A DNA stretch of 64,000 nucleotides, taken from contig NZ_JBDPMD010000017.1 of NCBI RefSeq assembly GCF_039871875.1, forward strand, positions 1 through 64,000. Direction: 5' to 3'. The notes beneath the pieces were generated by a model. It was not told where the DNA came from. It searched no databases and saw only the letters and a list, made by a program, of their open reading frames with translations. The translations under genes and the position numbers were made by a program. Source of the DNA: Sphaerisporangium sp039871875 (lineage in GTDB: Bacteria; Actinomycetota; Actinomycetes; Streptosporangiales; Streptosporangiaceae). Position 1 is the first letter of the stretch. Every line of letters begins with the position of its first letter. Below are positions 1 through 8,801 of this stretch, one piece after another.

Positions 1-954
1 CTCGCGGCCCCCGACCCCCGCACCACCACCGGCGTCTTCCCCACCAAGAAGCTGCCGCCCCGCCACGGCCCCGCCACCGGCCAGGGGCCGTCCGGCGCTT
101 CGGACCCCTCCGGCCACGGAGCCCCGTCCGGCGCCCCGGACCCCTCCGGCCACGCGGCCCCGTCCGGCGAGCCCGACTCCGCGCCGGCCATGGAGCTCAC
201 CCCGCCCGTCCCCGGCCGCAGGTCCCGGCACGAGGCGACCACCGAGCCGCTCCCCAAGGTCCGCGACGCGGCCCCCCGCCGGCCGGCATCCCCGCCGTCC
301 CGCCAGCGCCGCCGGCTCCTGGCTCTGGGCAAGCCGCTGCCCAAGCCGATGACCGCGGTGCCCCCCACCCTGTCCCCATCCCCCACCGACACGTCCCCGC
401 CGGCGGCCCCCGTCCTGGACACCGCCGCGGACACCGCGGCCGTCACCGGCACCACGTCCCCACGCGAGCGCAAGACCCCGCGCCCTGACCGCAAGGTGGC
501 CCCCTTCCCCCCCGCTCCCGGCCTGGAGCCGGCCGGGGCCACCACACCCGCCGAGGACGTGACACCCGTCCAGGACACCACGGACCTCCTCGACACCACG
601 CCCGCACGGGAGCCGGTGACGGACGCGGACCCGATCCCTGTCCTGGCCCCCGCGGCGGACCCGGCGGACGCGGTGACCGTCCCCGCCCCGGACGCTGAGG
701 AGACCTCCACCTCTGAGACGTCCGCCGAGGCCACCGCCGCGCCGGTGGAGCACGCCAGGACACCACGTCCGGCCAGATCGTCACGCGGGAACATGGGTCC
801 CCGCCCCCGCCAGGCCCGCCAGCACAAGCGCCCCAAGCCGATCAAGATCGGCGAGCACCACTACGACTGGCTGTGGGAACTGGTCGGTTTCCTCGTGTGC
901 GTCGCCATCGCCATGGCGGTGTTCTTCGCGGTCCCCACGATCGTCACTCCCTGA
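1..954 (+). CDS. Pro/Ala-rich protein with C-terminal membrane anchor (5' end outside window)
   Basis: The reading frame is open from base 1, so the start lies upstream; 317 residues are visible. The sequence is dominated by Pro, Ala, Thr and Asp and looks disordered. It contains a 12-residue tandem repeat of the type PSGAxDPSGHxA (bases 88-169). A basic stretch (RPRQARQHKRPKPIKIG) precedes a single hydrophobic helix (VGFLVCVAIAMAVFFAV) at the very C-terminus. This suggests a tail-anchored protein with a long cytoplasmic low-complexity region. No catalytic domain is visible and I do not recognise the family; an N-terminal domain may lie outside the window. It converges on the GH39 gene. Confidence 0.7.
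   Translation, partial: LAAPDPRTTTGVFPTKKLPPRHGPATGQGPSGASDPSGHGAPSGAPDPSGHAAPSGEPDSAPAMELTPPVPGRRSRHEATTEPLPKVRDAAPRRPASPPSRQRRRLLALGKPLPKPMTAVPPTLSPSPTDTSPPAAPVLDTAADTAAVTGTTSPRERKTPRPDRKVAPFPPAPGLEPAGATTPAEDVTPVQDTTDLLDTTPAREPVTDADPIPVLAPAADPADAVTVPAPDAEETSTSETSAEATAAPVEHARTPRPARSSRGNMGPRPRQARQHKRPKPIKIGEHHYDWLWELVGFLVCVAIAMAVFFAVPTIVTP
88..169 (+). repeat. 36-bp tandem repeat inside CDS, 2.3 copies
   Basis: A 36-bp unit starting CCGTCCGGCG is repeated at 88, 124 and (partly) 160 with only a few substitutions. It encodes a 12-residue Pro/Ser/Gly repeat in frame with the surrounding coding sequence. Confidence 0.8.
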
Positions 955-969
955 CCTGCGACGGCGATC

Positions 970-1004
970 CACCGCTCGACGGCGCCACCGACCGGCGAGC
1001 GGTG
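970..1004. terminator. Stem-loop between convergent genes
   Basis: CACCGCTCG (970-978) pairs perfectly with CGAGCGGTG (996-1004) across a 17-base loop. It lies between the stop codons of two convergent genes, so a bidirectional terminator is likely. There is no T-tract, as is usual in high-G+C actinomycetes. Confidence 0.5.
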
Positions 1005-1012
1005 TCGTGCGG

Positions 1013-2650
1013 TCAGGTCGCCTGCCTCAGCGACATCACCGCCCACGGCGTGAGTTCGACGTCGAGGTCCAGCACACCGGTGGCGGGCACGGTCAGCGTG
1101 AACCTGAGGAGCGAGTCGGCGACCGCGCTCAGGTGCTCGTTCTCGGCCCGGGACAGGTTGAGGGGGGACCCGAGCGCGTACCAGGCCTCGGCGGCGTTGC
1201 CGTGCTCCCAGTCCATGATCTCGACGAGCAGAACGGTGCCCGGCTCCAGCCCGCTGATCGAGTGCTGGATCCTGCGGCTCGGTCCCTTGCCGGCCAGCGC
1301 GCGTGCCGCCGGGTACGAGTCATGTGAGCCGACACCTCGCGTGGCCATGTCCTCGGGGTAGTTGAAGAACACCGCCGACAGGGCCGACGTCCTGCTGTCG
1401 CGGGTCACGACGCCGTGGGGCGTCCCGAGGAGCAGCCGGTCGCCGAGCCGTCCCAGCATCGCGAACGCGTGGAACGTGGGCTTGTGGACGCCGTTCTCGT
1501 TGACGAGGCCGAACCCGCCGTGAAACGGCCCGATGCCGGCGCCTCCCTCCTCGAACACGTCCGTGAAGGTCCAGTAGGAGATCGAGTCGGCCAGGGTGGC
1601 GCACTGCAGGAAGGCCCGCGTGATGTAGGTCGCCGCGAACGGTGTGTCGTGGATGAAGTCGCGGGCCGAGGGGGACGTCGACCACTCCGAGATGTGGATC
1701 TCCGCGTCGGGATACGCGCTGTTCCTCATGAGCTTGCCGAGGAGGGTCAGGTCGTCGAACGTCGCGTCGGCGTACCGGGTGATCTGCACCGCTTCGCCGT
1801 CGGCGCCGAACGCGAAGTCGGTGGGGTACAGGTGGGCCGAGACGAAGTCGACCGGGAGTTCGCGCTCCGCGCACCAGGCGATGAAGTCCTCGATCCACAC
1901 CGGGCGCCAGTCGAGTGCGTCCACGTCGGACGCGGCGGCCGTCTCGCGCATCGCGGAGCGGTCCTCGGTCTCGCCCTTGTAGCGGTCGTCGGGCACGAAG
2001 ACGCTCGTCGCGGGGCCGCCGACCTTCAACGCGGGATCGATGTTCTTGATCGCCGTCACGGTCCGGCGGTAGAGCTCGAAGTACTCGGTCTTCGTCCCGG
2101 TCCAGAAGTGGGGAACCAGGTTCGGTTCGTTCCACACCTCGAATCGCCACTCCCGCACCTCGTCGAGGCCGTACCGGTCGATCCAGTGCTCGACCGACCT
2201 CGTGACGAGCTCCACCCAGCGCGCCATGTCCTTGGGCGGGCTGCAGTGAGCGCCCCACCAGAACACCGTCTCGGTCTCCGTCGCCAGCTCGCGCGGCATG
2301 AAGCCCAGCTCGACGAACGGGCGGGCGCCGCAGTCCAGAATGAAGTCGAATACTTTATCCACATAACTGAACGTGTACACCGGCGAGGCAAGGGGCGTGT
2401 CCGGGCCGAAACCGCCACCGTAACTCTCCCGGTACACGAACATGTCATCGTGAAAGACGCCGTGAAAGCGGACGTACTTGACGCCGAACGCGGAGACGAC
2501 CTCCGTGAATTGCCGCTGCCAGTCCGCGCGCAGTGCTTCGTTCGCCCGCCCCGCGCCGATACACGTGGCCCAGACGTGCGGAAGCGCACTCTCCTCGCAC
2601 ACCTTGCCGTCGATCCGCAACCGGGGTTCCAGCACACCGTCGCTCGTCAT
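1013..2650 (-). CDS. GH39 family beta-xylosidase-like glycoside hydrolase
   Basis: A 545-residue protein that by family would hydrolyse beta-xylosidic bonds in xylo-oligosaccharides. The GH39 (beta/alpha)8 features are present: the acid/base Glu in WNEPN (about E175) and the nucleophile Glu in IHISEWS (about E322). The N-terminal half carries the RFHGVF and GFMPREL strands typical of the family. No signal peptide is seen, so it should act in the cytoplasm on imported sugar. It is the last gene of a four-gene minus-strand operon behind a sugar ABC importer, 52 bases after the second permease. A GTG at 2662 is an alternative start, but the GGAG at about 2665-2668 lies too close to it; from the ATG at 2650 the spacing is long. 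GH39 also includes alpha-L-iduronidases, which is less likely in this context. Confidence 0.88.
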   Translation of the reverse strand: MTSDGVLEPRLRIDGKVCEESALPHVWATCIGAGRANEALRADWQRQFTEVVSAFGVKYVRFHGVFHDDMFVYRESYGGGFGPDTPLASPVYTFSYVDKVFDFILDCGARPFVELGFMPRELATETETVFWWGAHCSPPKDMARWVELVTRSVEHWIDRYGLDEVREWRFEVWNEPNLVPHFWTGTKTEYFELYRRTVTAIKNIDPALKVGGPATSVFVPDDRYKGETEDRSAMRETAAASDVDALDWRPVWIEDFIAWCAERELPVDFVSAHLYPTDFAFGADGEAVQITRYADATFDDLTLLGKLMRNSAYPDAEIHISEWSTSPSARDFIHDTPFAATYITRAFLQCATLADSISYWTFTDVFEEGGAGIGPFHGGFGLVNENGVHKPTFHAFAMLGRLGDRLLLGTPHGVVTRDSRTSALSAVFFNYPEDMATRGVGSHDSYPAARALAGKGPSRRIQHSISGLEPGTVLLVEIMDWEHGNAAEAWYALGSPLNLSRAENEHLSAVADSLLRFTLTVPATGVLDLDVELTPWAVMSLRQAT

Positions 2651-2702
2651 GGTCGATCTCACTTCTCCTCAGGATTGTTCGCGGATGGGAATCGGGCCGC
2701 CG

Positions 2703-3644
2703 CTAGCCCTTGACGGCGCCCAGCGACAGGCCCGACTGCCAGTACCGTTGCAGGCCGAGGAAAGCGATGATCAACGGGACTATCGTCAGCAGCGCGGACG
2801 TGATCACGAGATTCTGGATGAGGGCGCCGTTCCCTGCCGTCGAGCCCAGCTTGTTCCACTGGTTGATCCCAACGGTCAGCGGATACCACGCGGGATCCTT
2901 GATCATGATCAACGGCAGGAAGTAGTTGTTCCAGATCGATACGAAAGAGAAGAGCAGGACCGTCACGCCCGCCGGCGCGAGCAACGGGGTCGCGATCTGC
3001 AGGAAGGTCCTGAACTCCCCGGCGCCGTCGATCTTCGCGGCTTCCAGCAAGCCGGTCGGCACGGCTTCGGCCGTGAACACCCACATCAGGTACAGCCCGA
3101 ACGGGTTGATGAAGGACGGGATGAGGATCGCCCACGGGGTGTTGGTCAGGCCGAGCTGCGCGAACATCAGGAACTGCGGGATCGCCAGCGCGATACCGGG
3201 GACCGAGATCGACCCGAGGACGACGAAGAGGAACACCCGCTTGCCCGTGAAGTCGAGCTTCGCCAGGGCGTACCCGCCGAGGGCGGCCAGGAAGGTGGAC
3301 ACGGTCGCCCCTACGACGACGTAGAGAAGGGTGTTGAGCAGCCACCGGGAGAAGATCCCGTCCTGGTAGGTGAACACCTGCACGATGTTGTCCCACAGGG
3401 CGAACTCGCGACCGGGGGCGAGCCCGAACGACGACACGAAGTCGGCCTGCGACTTGGTGGCGTTGACGACCAGCCACACGAGCGGCAGCAGGCAGTACAG
3501 GGTGAACAAGCCTGTCATCACGGTGAGGGTCTTGCTCTTGCGGGGGTTCTCCACCGTGTGGAGCCGCCGGCCGGGACCGGGATGACGGATCGGCGTGCGG
3601 GAGGCTTTCCCTCCCTCGGCTCGCGGGCTACTGGTCGGATGCAT
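2703..3644 (-). CDS. Carbohydrate ABC transporter permease, MalG type
   Basis: A 313-residue inner-membrane permease with about six hydrophobic helices after a 40-residue polar N-terminus. The binding-protein-dependent permease EAA loop is clear (EAAKIDGAGEFRTFLQIATP), the coupling site for the ATPase. It pairs with the upstream permease and overlaps it by 17 bases, suggesting translational coupling. The ATG at 3644 has an AGGG Shine-Dalgarno about 7 bases upstream. No ATP-binding subunit is encoded in this operon; in many actinomycetes a shared MsiK-type ATPase serves such importers. Confidence 0.92.
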   Translation of the reverse strand: MHPTSSPRAEGGKASRTPIRHPGPGRRLHTVENPRKSKTLTVMTGLFTLYCLLPLVWLVVNATKSQADFVSSFGLAPGREFALWDNIVQVFTYQDGIFSRWLLNTLLYVVVGATVSTFLAALGGYALAKLDFTGKRVFLFVVLGSISVPGIALAIPQFLMFAQLGLTNTPWAILIPSFINPFGLYLMWVFTAEAVPTGLLEAAKIDGAGEFRTFLQIATPLLAPAGVTVLLFSFVSIWNNYFLPLIMIKDPAWYPLTVGINQWNKLGSTAGNGALIQNLVITSALLTIVPLIIAFLGLQRYWQSGLSLGAVKG

Positions 3645-4581
3645 TCCTGATCCCTCTGATCTGGACGGCGTAGGCGACGGCGATCGTGATCGCCGCCATG
3701 ACGAGCGCGAGGGCTGCCGCGTACCCCTGCTGGGACCCGGTGAACGCCAGGTTGTACGCGTACAGGTTCGGCGTGTAGTACGTGGTGACGCCGCTGTTGG
3801 CCACCATCGAGGGCAGGATCTGCGGTTCGTTGAACATCTGGAACGTACCGATGATCGAGAAGATGATCGTGACCACCAGGGATCCGCGGATCGCCGGCAG
3901 TTTGATCGCGCGGATCACCTGGAACTCGTTCGCCCCGTCGATCGCGGCCGCCTCGTACAGTTCGCGCGGGACGGCTTTGAGCGCGGCGTAGAAGATGAGC
4001 ATGTTGAACCCGGTGAACGCCCACGTCACCATCACCCCGATGGAGATCAGCGTGGTGTCGGGGGTGAAGGGGTCGATGTCCGTGCCGAGCGCGTCGTTGA
4101 GGCTGCCGAACAGGCCGTACTTGACGCCCAGCATGAATCCCCACATGAGGGTCGACACGATCGCCGGCACGGCGTAAGGCAGGAAGATCGTCGCCCGCGT
4201 GAACCTGGCGCCGTGCACACGCATGGAGTCCAGCGCCAGCGCCAGCGCCATGGCGAAGAACAACATGATCGGCACCTGGATGAGGGTGAACCAGATGACG
4301 CGTCCCACCCCGTCCCAGAACTGGGGGTCCTGGACCAGCTTGGCGTAGTTGGCCAGTCCGACGAACGTGGTGCCCCCGATGAGCTTCTCCTGGAAGAAGC
4401 TGAGATAGGCGGCGTACAGGATCGGAAGGATGAACACGAGCGCGAACAGCGCGCCGAAGGGCGCGATGAACGCCAGCCCGGTCTGTGACCTCCGGCGCCG
4501 GGGAGCCGGCGCCGGATCCTGTGCCGTGTCAGGCGACGCCATGGCCGCGGGGGTGACGTCGATCTGACGTGCCAGGTCCAT
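3628..4581 (-). CDS. Carbohydrate ABC transporter permease, MalF type
   Basis: A 317-residue membrane protein with about six hydrophobic helices and a MalF-type EAA loop (ELYEAAAIDGANEFQVIRAI). It forms the second half of the heterodimeric sugar channel with the gene immediately downstream. The ATG at 4581 is preferred because GGAAGG sits about 8 bases upstream; an in-frame ATG at 4602 is possible. A Pro/Arg-rich cytoplasmic N-terminus of about 35 residues precedes the first helix. It lies 53 bases after the substrate-binding protein gene. Confidence 0.92.
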   Translation of the reverse strand: MDLARQIDVTPAAMASPDTAQDPAPAPRRRRSQTGLAFIAPFGALFALVFILPILYAAYLSFFQEKLIGGTTFVGLANYAKLVQDPQFWDGVGRVIWFTLIQVPIMLFFAMALALALDSMRVHGARFTRATIFLPYAVPAIVSTLMWGFMLGVKYGLFGSLNDALGTDIDPFTPDTTLISIGVMVTWAFTGFNMLIFYAALKAVPRELYEAAAIDGANEFQVIRAIKLPAIRGSLVVTIIFSIIGTFQMFNEPQILPSMVANSGVTTYYTPNLYAYNLAFTGSQQGYAAALALVMAAITIAVAYAVQIRGIRNASDQ

Positions 4582-4634
4582 GCCGTTTTCCTTCCGATCC
4601 ATCGCGTGGCCCGTCTCGCTTCCCTGGGGGACCG

Positions 4635-5957
4635 CTAGTCCACCTCGAAGCCCTGCTCGTTGCCGTACTGGACGCAGCGCTGCTTCCACTGCTGGAGGAT
4701 CTCGGCGAGCGAGCCCTTGCCCGAGGTGTAGAACGGTGACGCGATGTCGCCGTAGATCGAGCGGGCCCACTCGAAGAACGGCGGGTACTGCCAGCCGATC
4801 CCCACGATCTCCGAGGCCTCGGCCAGCACGGCGCCGACCTTCTGGTCGCCGAAGTACTCGTTGGCCTTGCTCCGGAACTCCTCGCTGTCCAGCACCGACG
4901 TGTTCGGCACGAAGGCACCCGCGTCGACGCGGGACGAGAGACCGCCGCCGTGCGCGAAGTACTCGAGGAACTTGAAGGCCGCCTCCTTGTGCTCGGACGC
5001 GGCCGGGATGCCGAAGGAGCTTCCGCCGTTCGCCGACCCGACCTTGTCGCCCTGCGTCCACTGCGGCATCAGGGCGACCTTGAAGTCACCGGCGGCCTTC
5101 GGCGCGCGCTCGGGCAGCGTCGAGGTCAGCCAGCCGCCCATGGTCTGGGTGGCGAGGGTTCCGTCGTTGAGCGCCCGGTTCCAGTCGTCGGACCAGCCCG
5201 TGATCTTGGTGTTGACCAGGCCCTCGTCGAGCATCTTCTGCCAGAAGGTGACCGCCTTGGTCGTGCCCGGGTCCGTGAAGTCGATGTGCACCTTGGTGCC
5301 GTCCACCTTGAACGGGCGGCCGCCGGCCTGCCAGATGAGCGAGAGGAGGAAGAAGATGTCGCCCGTGTCCTGAGCGATGTAGTAGTCGTCGCCGAGCGCG
5401 CGGATCTTCTTGGCGGCCTCGTAGTACTCGTCCCACGTGGCGGGGGGCTTGTCGATGCCGGCCTTCTTGAACGTGGCCGCGTTGTAGAACATCGCCGACG
5501 GCCCGTAGTCGGACGGCAGCGCGTAGACCTTGCCGTTGACCGTCACGTCGTTCCATGCGGCCTGGACGTAGTCGTTCTTGAGGTTCTGGACGCCGAACTC
5601 GCCGAGGTCGGCGAGCTTGCCGGGAATGGCGAAGTAGGGCACGGCGAAATACTCGAACATCACGACGTCGGGTACCCCCGAACCGGCCTGGATGGCGTTG
5701 TCGAGCGCCTTGTACTCGTCCTGGGACGACCCCGCGTTGACGACCTCGACCTTGATGTTCGGGTTCGCGGCCTGGAACCCGGGAACGGCGCGCGCGACGG
5801 TGCCGTCCCAGCTCCAGACCTTGAGCTTCACCGGCGCGTCGCCCCCGCCGCTTCCGGCCGCGCCGCCGCCCCCGCCCGCGCCACCCGAGCACGCGGCCAG
5901 CGCGAACATCGGAACGAGTGCCGCGGAAAGCAGCCTTACCTTCTGGGAGAGCCGCAT
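4635..5957 (-). CDS. Extracellular sugar-binding lipoprotein of ABC importer
   Basis: A 440-residue family 1 solute-binding protein. It has a lipoprotein signal peptide with lipobox LAAC at residues 20-23, then a Gly/Ala/Ser-rich linker, so the mature protein is anchored outside the membrane. It would capture the oligosaccharide for the two permeases downstream. Together with the GH39 enzyme the context suggests xylo-oligosaccharides or a related beta-glycoside. It is the first gene of the operon, and a LacI-type operator is centred 37 bases upstream of its start. Confidence 0.92.
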   Translation of the reverse strand: MRLSQKVRLLSAALVPMFALAACSGGAGGGGGAAGSGGGDAPVKLKVWSWDGTVARAVPGFQAANPNIKVEVVNAGSSQDEYKALDNAIQAGSGVPDVVMFEYFAVPYFAIPGKLADLGEFGVQNLKNDYVQAAWNDVTVNGKVYALPSDYGPSAMFYNAATFKKAGIDKPPATWDEYYEAAKKIRALGDDYYIAQDTGDIFFLLSLIWQAGGRPFKVDGTKVHIDFTDPGTTKAVTFWQKMLDEGLVNTKITGWSDDWNRALNDGTLATQTMGGWLTSTLPERAPKAAGDFKVALMPQWTQGDKVGSANGGSSFGIPAASEHKEAAFKFLEYFAHGGGLSSRVDAGAFVPNTSVLDSEEFRSKANEYFGDQKVGAVLAEASEIVGIGWQYPPFFEWARSIYGDIASPFYTSGKGSLAEILQQWKQRCVQYGNEQGFEVD

Positions 5958-5983
5958 GAGCCTCTCCTCTCGTCCTGAGGGGT

Positions 5984-6004
5984 GTTTCGAAAATCTTTCG
6001 CAAC
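5984..6004. promoter_or_regulatory. LacI-type operator O1
   Basis: A near-perfect 21-bp palindrome with core CGAAA-ATC-TTTCG (5988-6000) and flanking GTT/AAC arms. It is centred 37 bases upstream of the binding-protein start. The same CGAAA-N3-TTTCG core recurs in front of the divergent lacI-type gene, so both are probably sites for that regulator. Confidence 0.75.
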
Positions 6005-6104
6005 TTGTTCGTTACCTCCAGGACACTAGATGGGGCATTTGTCCCGTGTCAACGGTCAGACCGGCCGGAAAACCCGGCGGCAACCCGGGGAAGATCCGTG
6101 ATAG

Positions 6105-6125
6105 GTTTCGAAATAATTTCGGAGC
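6105..6125. promoter_or_regulatory. LacI-type operator O2
   Basis: Core CGAAA-TAA-TTTCG (6109-6121) is a perfect inverted repeat flanked by GTTT on the left. It is centred about 27 bases upstream of the lacI-type start, a position expected for autorepression. Confidence 0.75.
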
Positions 6126-6141
6126 CCTGAAGGGAGCCTTG

Positions 6142-7185
6142 ATGCCACGGCGCGGTCGTTCCGAGCGAGCCACCCTGGCCGACGTCGCCCGCCTCGCCGG
6201 CGTCTCCGCGACGACCGCCTCGAAGGTCCTCAACGGGCGCAGCGACGTGGGGGTGAACACGCGCGAGCGTGTCCTCGGAGTCATGGCCGAGATCGGCTAC
6301 AAGCCGACGGCGGCGCGGCACGAGCGGACGCGGGACCGGACCCTCGTCACCGTGCTCGACATCGTGGAGTCCCGTTACGCCGGGACGGTGCTCCAAGGGA
6401 TACTCGTGGCCGCCACCTCCGCGCAGGCCGAGCTCCTGCTCCATCTGTCGCCCGACGAGCCGATCAGCACGAGCCGCACGGCGGCCCGCGCCTGGATGGC
6501 GGAGCAGAAGGCGTCCGGTGTCGTCGGTGTCATCGCGCTCGCCGTCGCCGTGCCCGACTCGGTGCTCCTCGCCGCGGAGGATCTGGAGGTGCCCGTCGTG
6601 GCGATCGACCCGATCGACACGACAGAATCACGTGTCGTCAGCATCGGCTCCACCAACTGGGCGGGCGGTCGCTCGGCGACCGAGCACCTCATCAAGCTCG
6701 GTCACCGCAGGATCGCCTGGATCGGCGGGCCACCGGGCTCCGCCCCCTCGGGGGAACGTTTCCACGGGTACCAGGCCGCGCTCGATTCGGCCGGCATCAC
6801 GCCGGACCGCACACTGATCCGCCACGAGGCGTTCTCCGTCGAGGCGGGACTCCGGCACGCCCGTGACATCCTGACGCTCGACGAGCGGCCGACCGCGATC
6901 GTCGCGGGCAACGACGAGATCGCCGTCGGTGCCCTCGCCGCCGCCAAGGAGCTCCACATCGCCGTTCCCGGCGAGTTGTCGGTCACCGGGTTCGACGACA
7001 CACCGCAGACCCAGTGGACCGCGCCCCGGCTCACGTCCGTCCGGCAGCCTCTCGTCGGCATGGGCCGGATGGCCGTCGAGACCGTGCTCGGCATGGTGGA
7101 CGGCGTCCAGCCCGCCTCCCGGCACCTTCAACTGGCGACGACCCTCAGCGTCCGCGACTCGACGGGACCCGTCCCACGGGCCTGA
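6142..7185 (+). CDS. LacI family transcriptional regulator of the xyloside operon
   Basis: A 347-residue repressor. The N-terminal LacI helix-turn-helix and hinge (TLADVARLAGVSATTASKVL) occupy about residues 10-60. A periplasmic-binding-protein-like sugar sensor follows, with typical ending motifs (TGFDDTP, LTSVRQP). It is divergent from the importer/GH39 operon, and each promoter has a CGAAA-N3-TTTCG palindrome. The natural inference is that it represses the operon and itself until a xylose-containing sugar binds. The ATG at 6142 is chosen because GAAGGGAG lies just upstream and the HTH begins about ten residues in. Confidence 0.92.
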   Translation: MPRRGRSERATLADVARLAGVSATTASKVLNGRSDVGVNTRERVLGVMAEIGYKPTAARHERTRDRTLVTVLDIVESRYAGTVLQGILVAATSAQAELLLHLSPDEPISTSRTAARAWMAEQKASGVVGVIALAVAVPDSVLLAAEDLEVPVVAIDPIDTTESRVVSIGSTNWAGGRSATEHLIKLGHRRIAWIGGPPGSAPSGERFHGYQAALDSAGITPDRTLIRHEAFSVEAGLRHARDILTLDERPTAIVAGNDEIAVGALAAAKELHIAVPGELSVTGFDDTPQTQWTAPRLTSVRQPLVGMGRMAVETVLGMVDGVQPASRHLQLATTLSVRDSTGPVPRA

Positions 7186-7200
7186 CGTGCCCAGGCGGGG

Positions 7201-8373
7201 TCAGTCGGCGGTCAGGATCAGGCCGCTGGTGGGGACGCCGGTACCGGCGGTCACCAGCACGTTCCGGGTGCCGGAGATCTGGTTGGCCGAGGTGCCTCTT
7301 ATCTGGCGGACGGCTTCCGCGATGCCGTTCATGCCGTGGATGTAGGCCTCGCCCAACTGGCCGCCGTTGGGGTTCACCGGGAGGTGGCCGTCCAGTTCAA
7401 TGGCGCCGTCGGCTATGTAGTCCTTGGCTTCCCCTCGTCGGCAGAAGCCCAGTTCTTCCAGTTGGCAGAGGACGAACGGGGTGAAATGGTCGTAGAGGAT
7501 GGCGGTTTGGATGTCGGCCGGCGACATGCCGGACATGGACCAGAGTTGGGTTCCTACTACTCCCATTTCCGGGAGGCCGGTCATGTCGTCCCGGTAGAAG
7601 CTGGTCATCATCATCTGGCCGGTGCCCGAGCCCTGGGCGGCGGCGGCGATGACCGCTGGGGAACGGCGCAGGTCGCGAGCGCGGTCTGCGGACGTGACCA
7701 CCAGGGCCACGGCGCCGTCGCTTTCCTGGCAGCAGTCCAGCAGGTGCAGCGGCTCGACGATCCATTTGGAACGTTGGTGGTCTTCCAGGGTGATGGGGCG
7801 GCCGTGGAACCAGGCGGCCGGGTTCGTCGAGGCGTGGCGGCGCATGGCCACGGCCACCCGGCCGAAGTCCTCGGACGTGGCGCCGTAGACGTGCATGTAG
7901 CGGCGGGCGAACATGGCCACCCAGGCGGCGGGGGTCATCAGGCCGTAGGGGACGTGCCAGCTCATCTCGACGCCGAGGGAGGACGGTTCGCCGCCCAGGC
8001 CGGCGTTGGGCTGGCCGAATCTGCGGCCGGAGCGTTCGTTGAAGGCGCGGTAGCAGACCACTGTGGAGGCGGCGCCGGTGGCTACGGCCATGGCGGCGTG
8101 CATCACGGTGCCGCAGGCGGCGCCGCCGCCGTACTCGACGCGGGAGAAGAACCTCAGGTCGCCGACGCCGGTCTCCCGGGCCACGGCGATCTCCTGGTTG
8201 GCGTCCTGGGTGAAGGTCACCATTCCGTCGACGTCGGCGGGGGTCAGGCCGGCGTCGTCAAGGGCGGCGTGCACGGCCTCGGCGGCGAGTTGGAGCTCGG
8301 TGCGGCCTGACTCCTTGGAGAACTCGGTCGCGCCGATGCCCGCGATCGCGGTGCGGCCGGAGAGTGACTCCAT
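7201..8373 (-). CDS. ltp2: Thiolase-fold lipid-transfer protein, Ltp2-like steroid side-chain aldolase
   Basis: A 390-residue thiolase-superfamily protein of the SCP2/Ltp type. Mycobacterial Ltp2, with the DUF35 part of ChsH2, performs the retro-aldol step that removes the last three carbons of the sterol side chain. Features seen are the N-terminal GIGATEFSKESGRTE, the central EYGGGAACGTVMHAAMAV and the C-terminal NPNGGQLGEAYIHGMNGI. It is the last gene of a five-gene operon whose order matches the igr operon. The function rests on that context; other Ltp proteins look similar. Confidence 0.83.
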   Translation of the reverse strand: MESLSGRTAIAGIGATEFSKESGRTELQLAAEAVHAALDDAGLTPADVDGMVTFTQDANQEIAVARETGVGDLRFFSRVEYGGGAACGTVMHAAMAVATGAASTVVCYRAFNERSGRRFGQPNAGLGGEPSSLGVEMSWHVPYGLMTPAAWVAMFARRYMHVYGATSEDFGRVAVAMRRHASTNPAAWFHGRPITLEDHQRSKWIVEPLHLLDCCQESDGAVALVVTSADRARDLRRSPAVIAAAAQGSGTGQMMMTSFYRDDMTGLPEMGVVGTQLWSMSGMSPADIQTAILYDHFTPFVLCQLEELGFCRRGEAKDYIADGAIELDGHLPVNPNGGQLGEAYIHGMNGIAEAVRQIRGTSANQISGTRNVLVTAGTGVPTSGLILTAD

Positions 8374-8393
8374 CGAACGCCTTTCGAGAGGGG

Positions 8394-8801
8394 TCAGTGG
8401 GGGAGGCGGAACCGTACGGTGCCGGTGGCGTGGTCGCCGAGGCTGACGGTGCCGCGGACCTCGACGGTGAAGTCGCCGTCCTCGCGGGAGACGACCGTGC
8501 CGGTGAAGTTCAGTACGTCGCCGGCGTACGCGGGGACGCCGAGCCGTACGTTGATGCCGCGGATCAGGGTCTGCGGGCCGGACCAGTCGGTGACGTACCG
8601 CTCGACCAGGCCCATGGTGGTGAGGATGTTGAGGAAGATGTCCTTGGAGCCCTGGGCCCTGGCGCCCGCGACGTCGTGGTGCACGGGGGTGAAGTCCATG
8701 GTGGCCAGGGCGGTGGCGATCACGGTGGTGGGGGTCAGGTCGACGCTCATCGGCGGCAGCGTGGCGCCGATCCTGATCTCCGCTTCGGTCAGGGTGCGCA
8801 T
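8394..8801 (-). CDS. chsH1: MaoC-like hotdog hydratase subunit, ChsH1-like
   Basis: A 135-residue single hotdog domain. It includes the hydratase-like segment DFTPVHHDVAGARAQGSKDIFLNI. In mycobacteria ChsH1 pairs with ChsH2 to hydrate the enoyl-CoA of the shortened sterol side chain. The ATG at 8801 overlaps the stop of the preceding gene (ATGA) and has GGGAGG just upstream. Translational coupling to chsH2 fits a heteromeric enzyme. Confidence 0.83.
   Translation of the reverse strand: MRTLTEAEIRIGATLPPMSVDLTPTTVIATALATMDFTPVHHDVAGARAQGSKDIFLNILTTMGLVERYVTDWSGPQTLIRGINVRLGVPAYAGDVLNFTGTVVSREDGDFTVEVRGTVSLGDHATGTVRFRLPH

Noticed and set aside
6001..6020. AACTTGTT core near the LacI operator as a KstR site
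   Set aside because: Outer T and A are absent, and it sits inside a LacI-controlled promoter.
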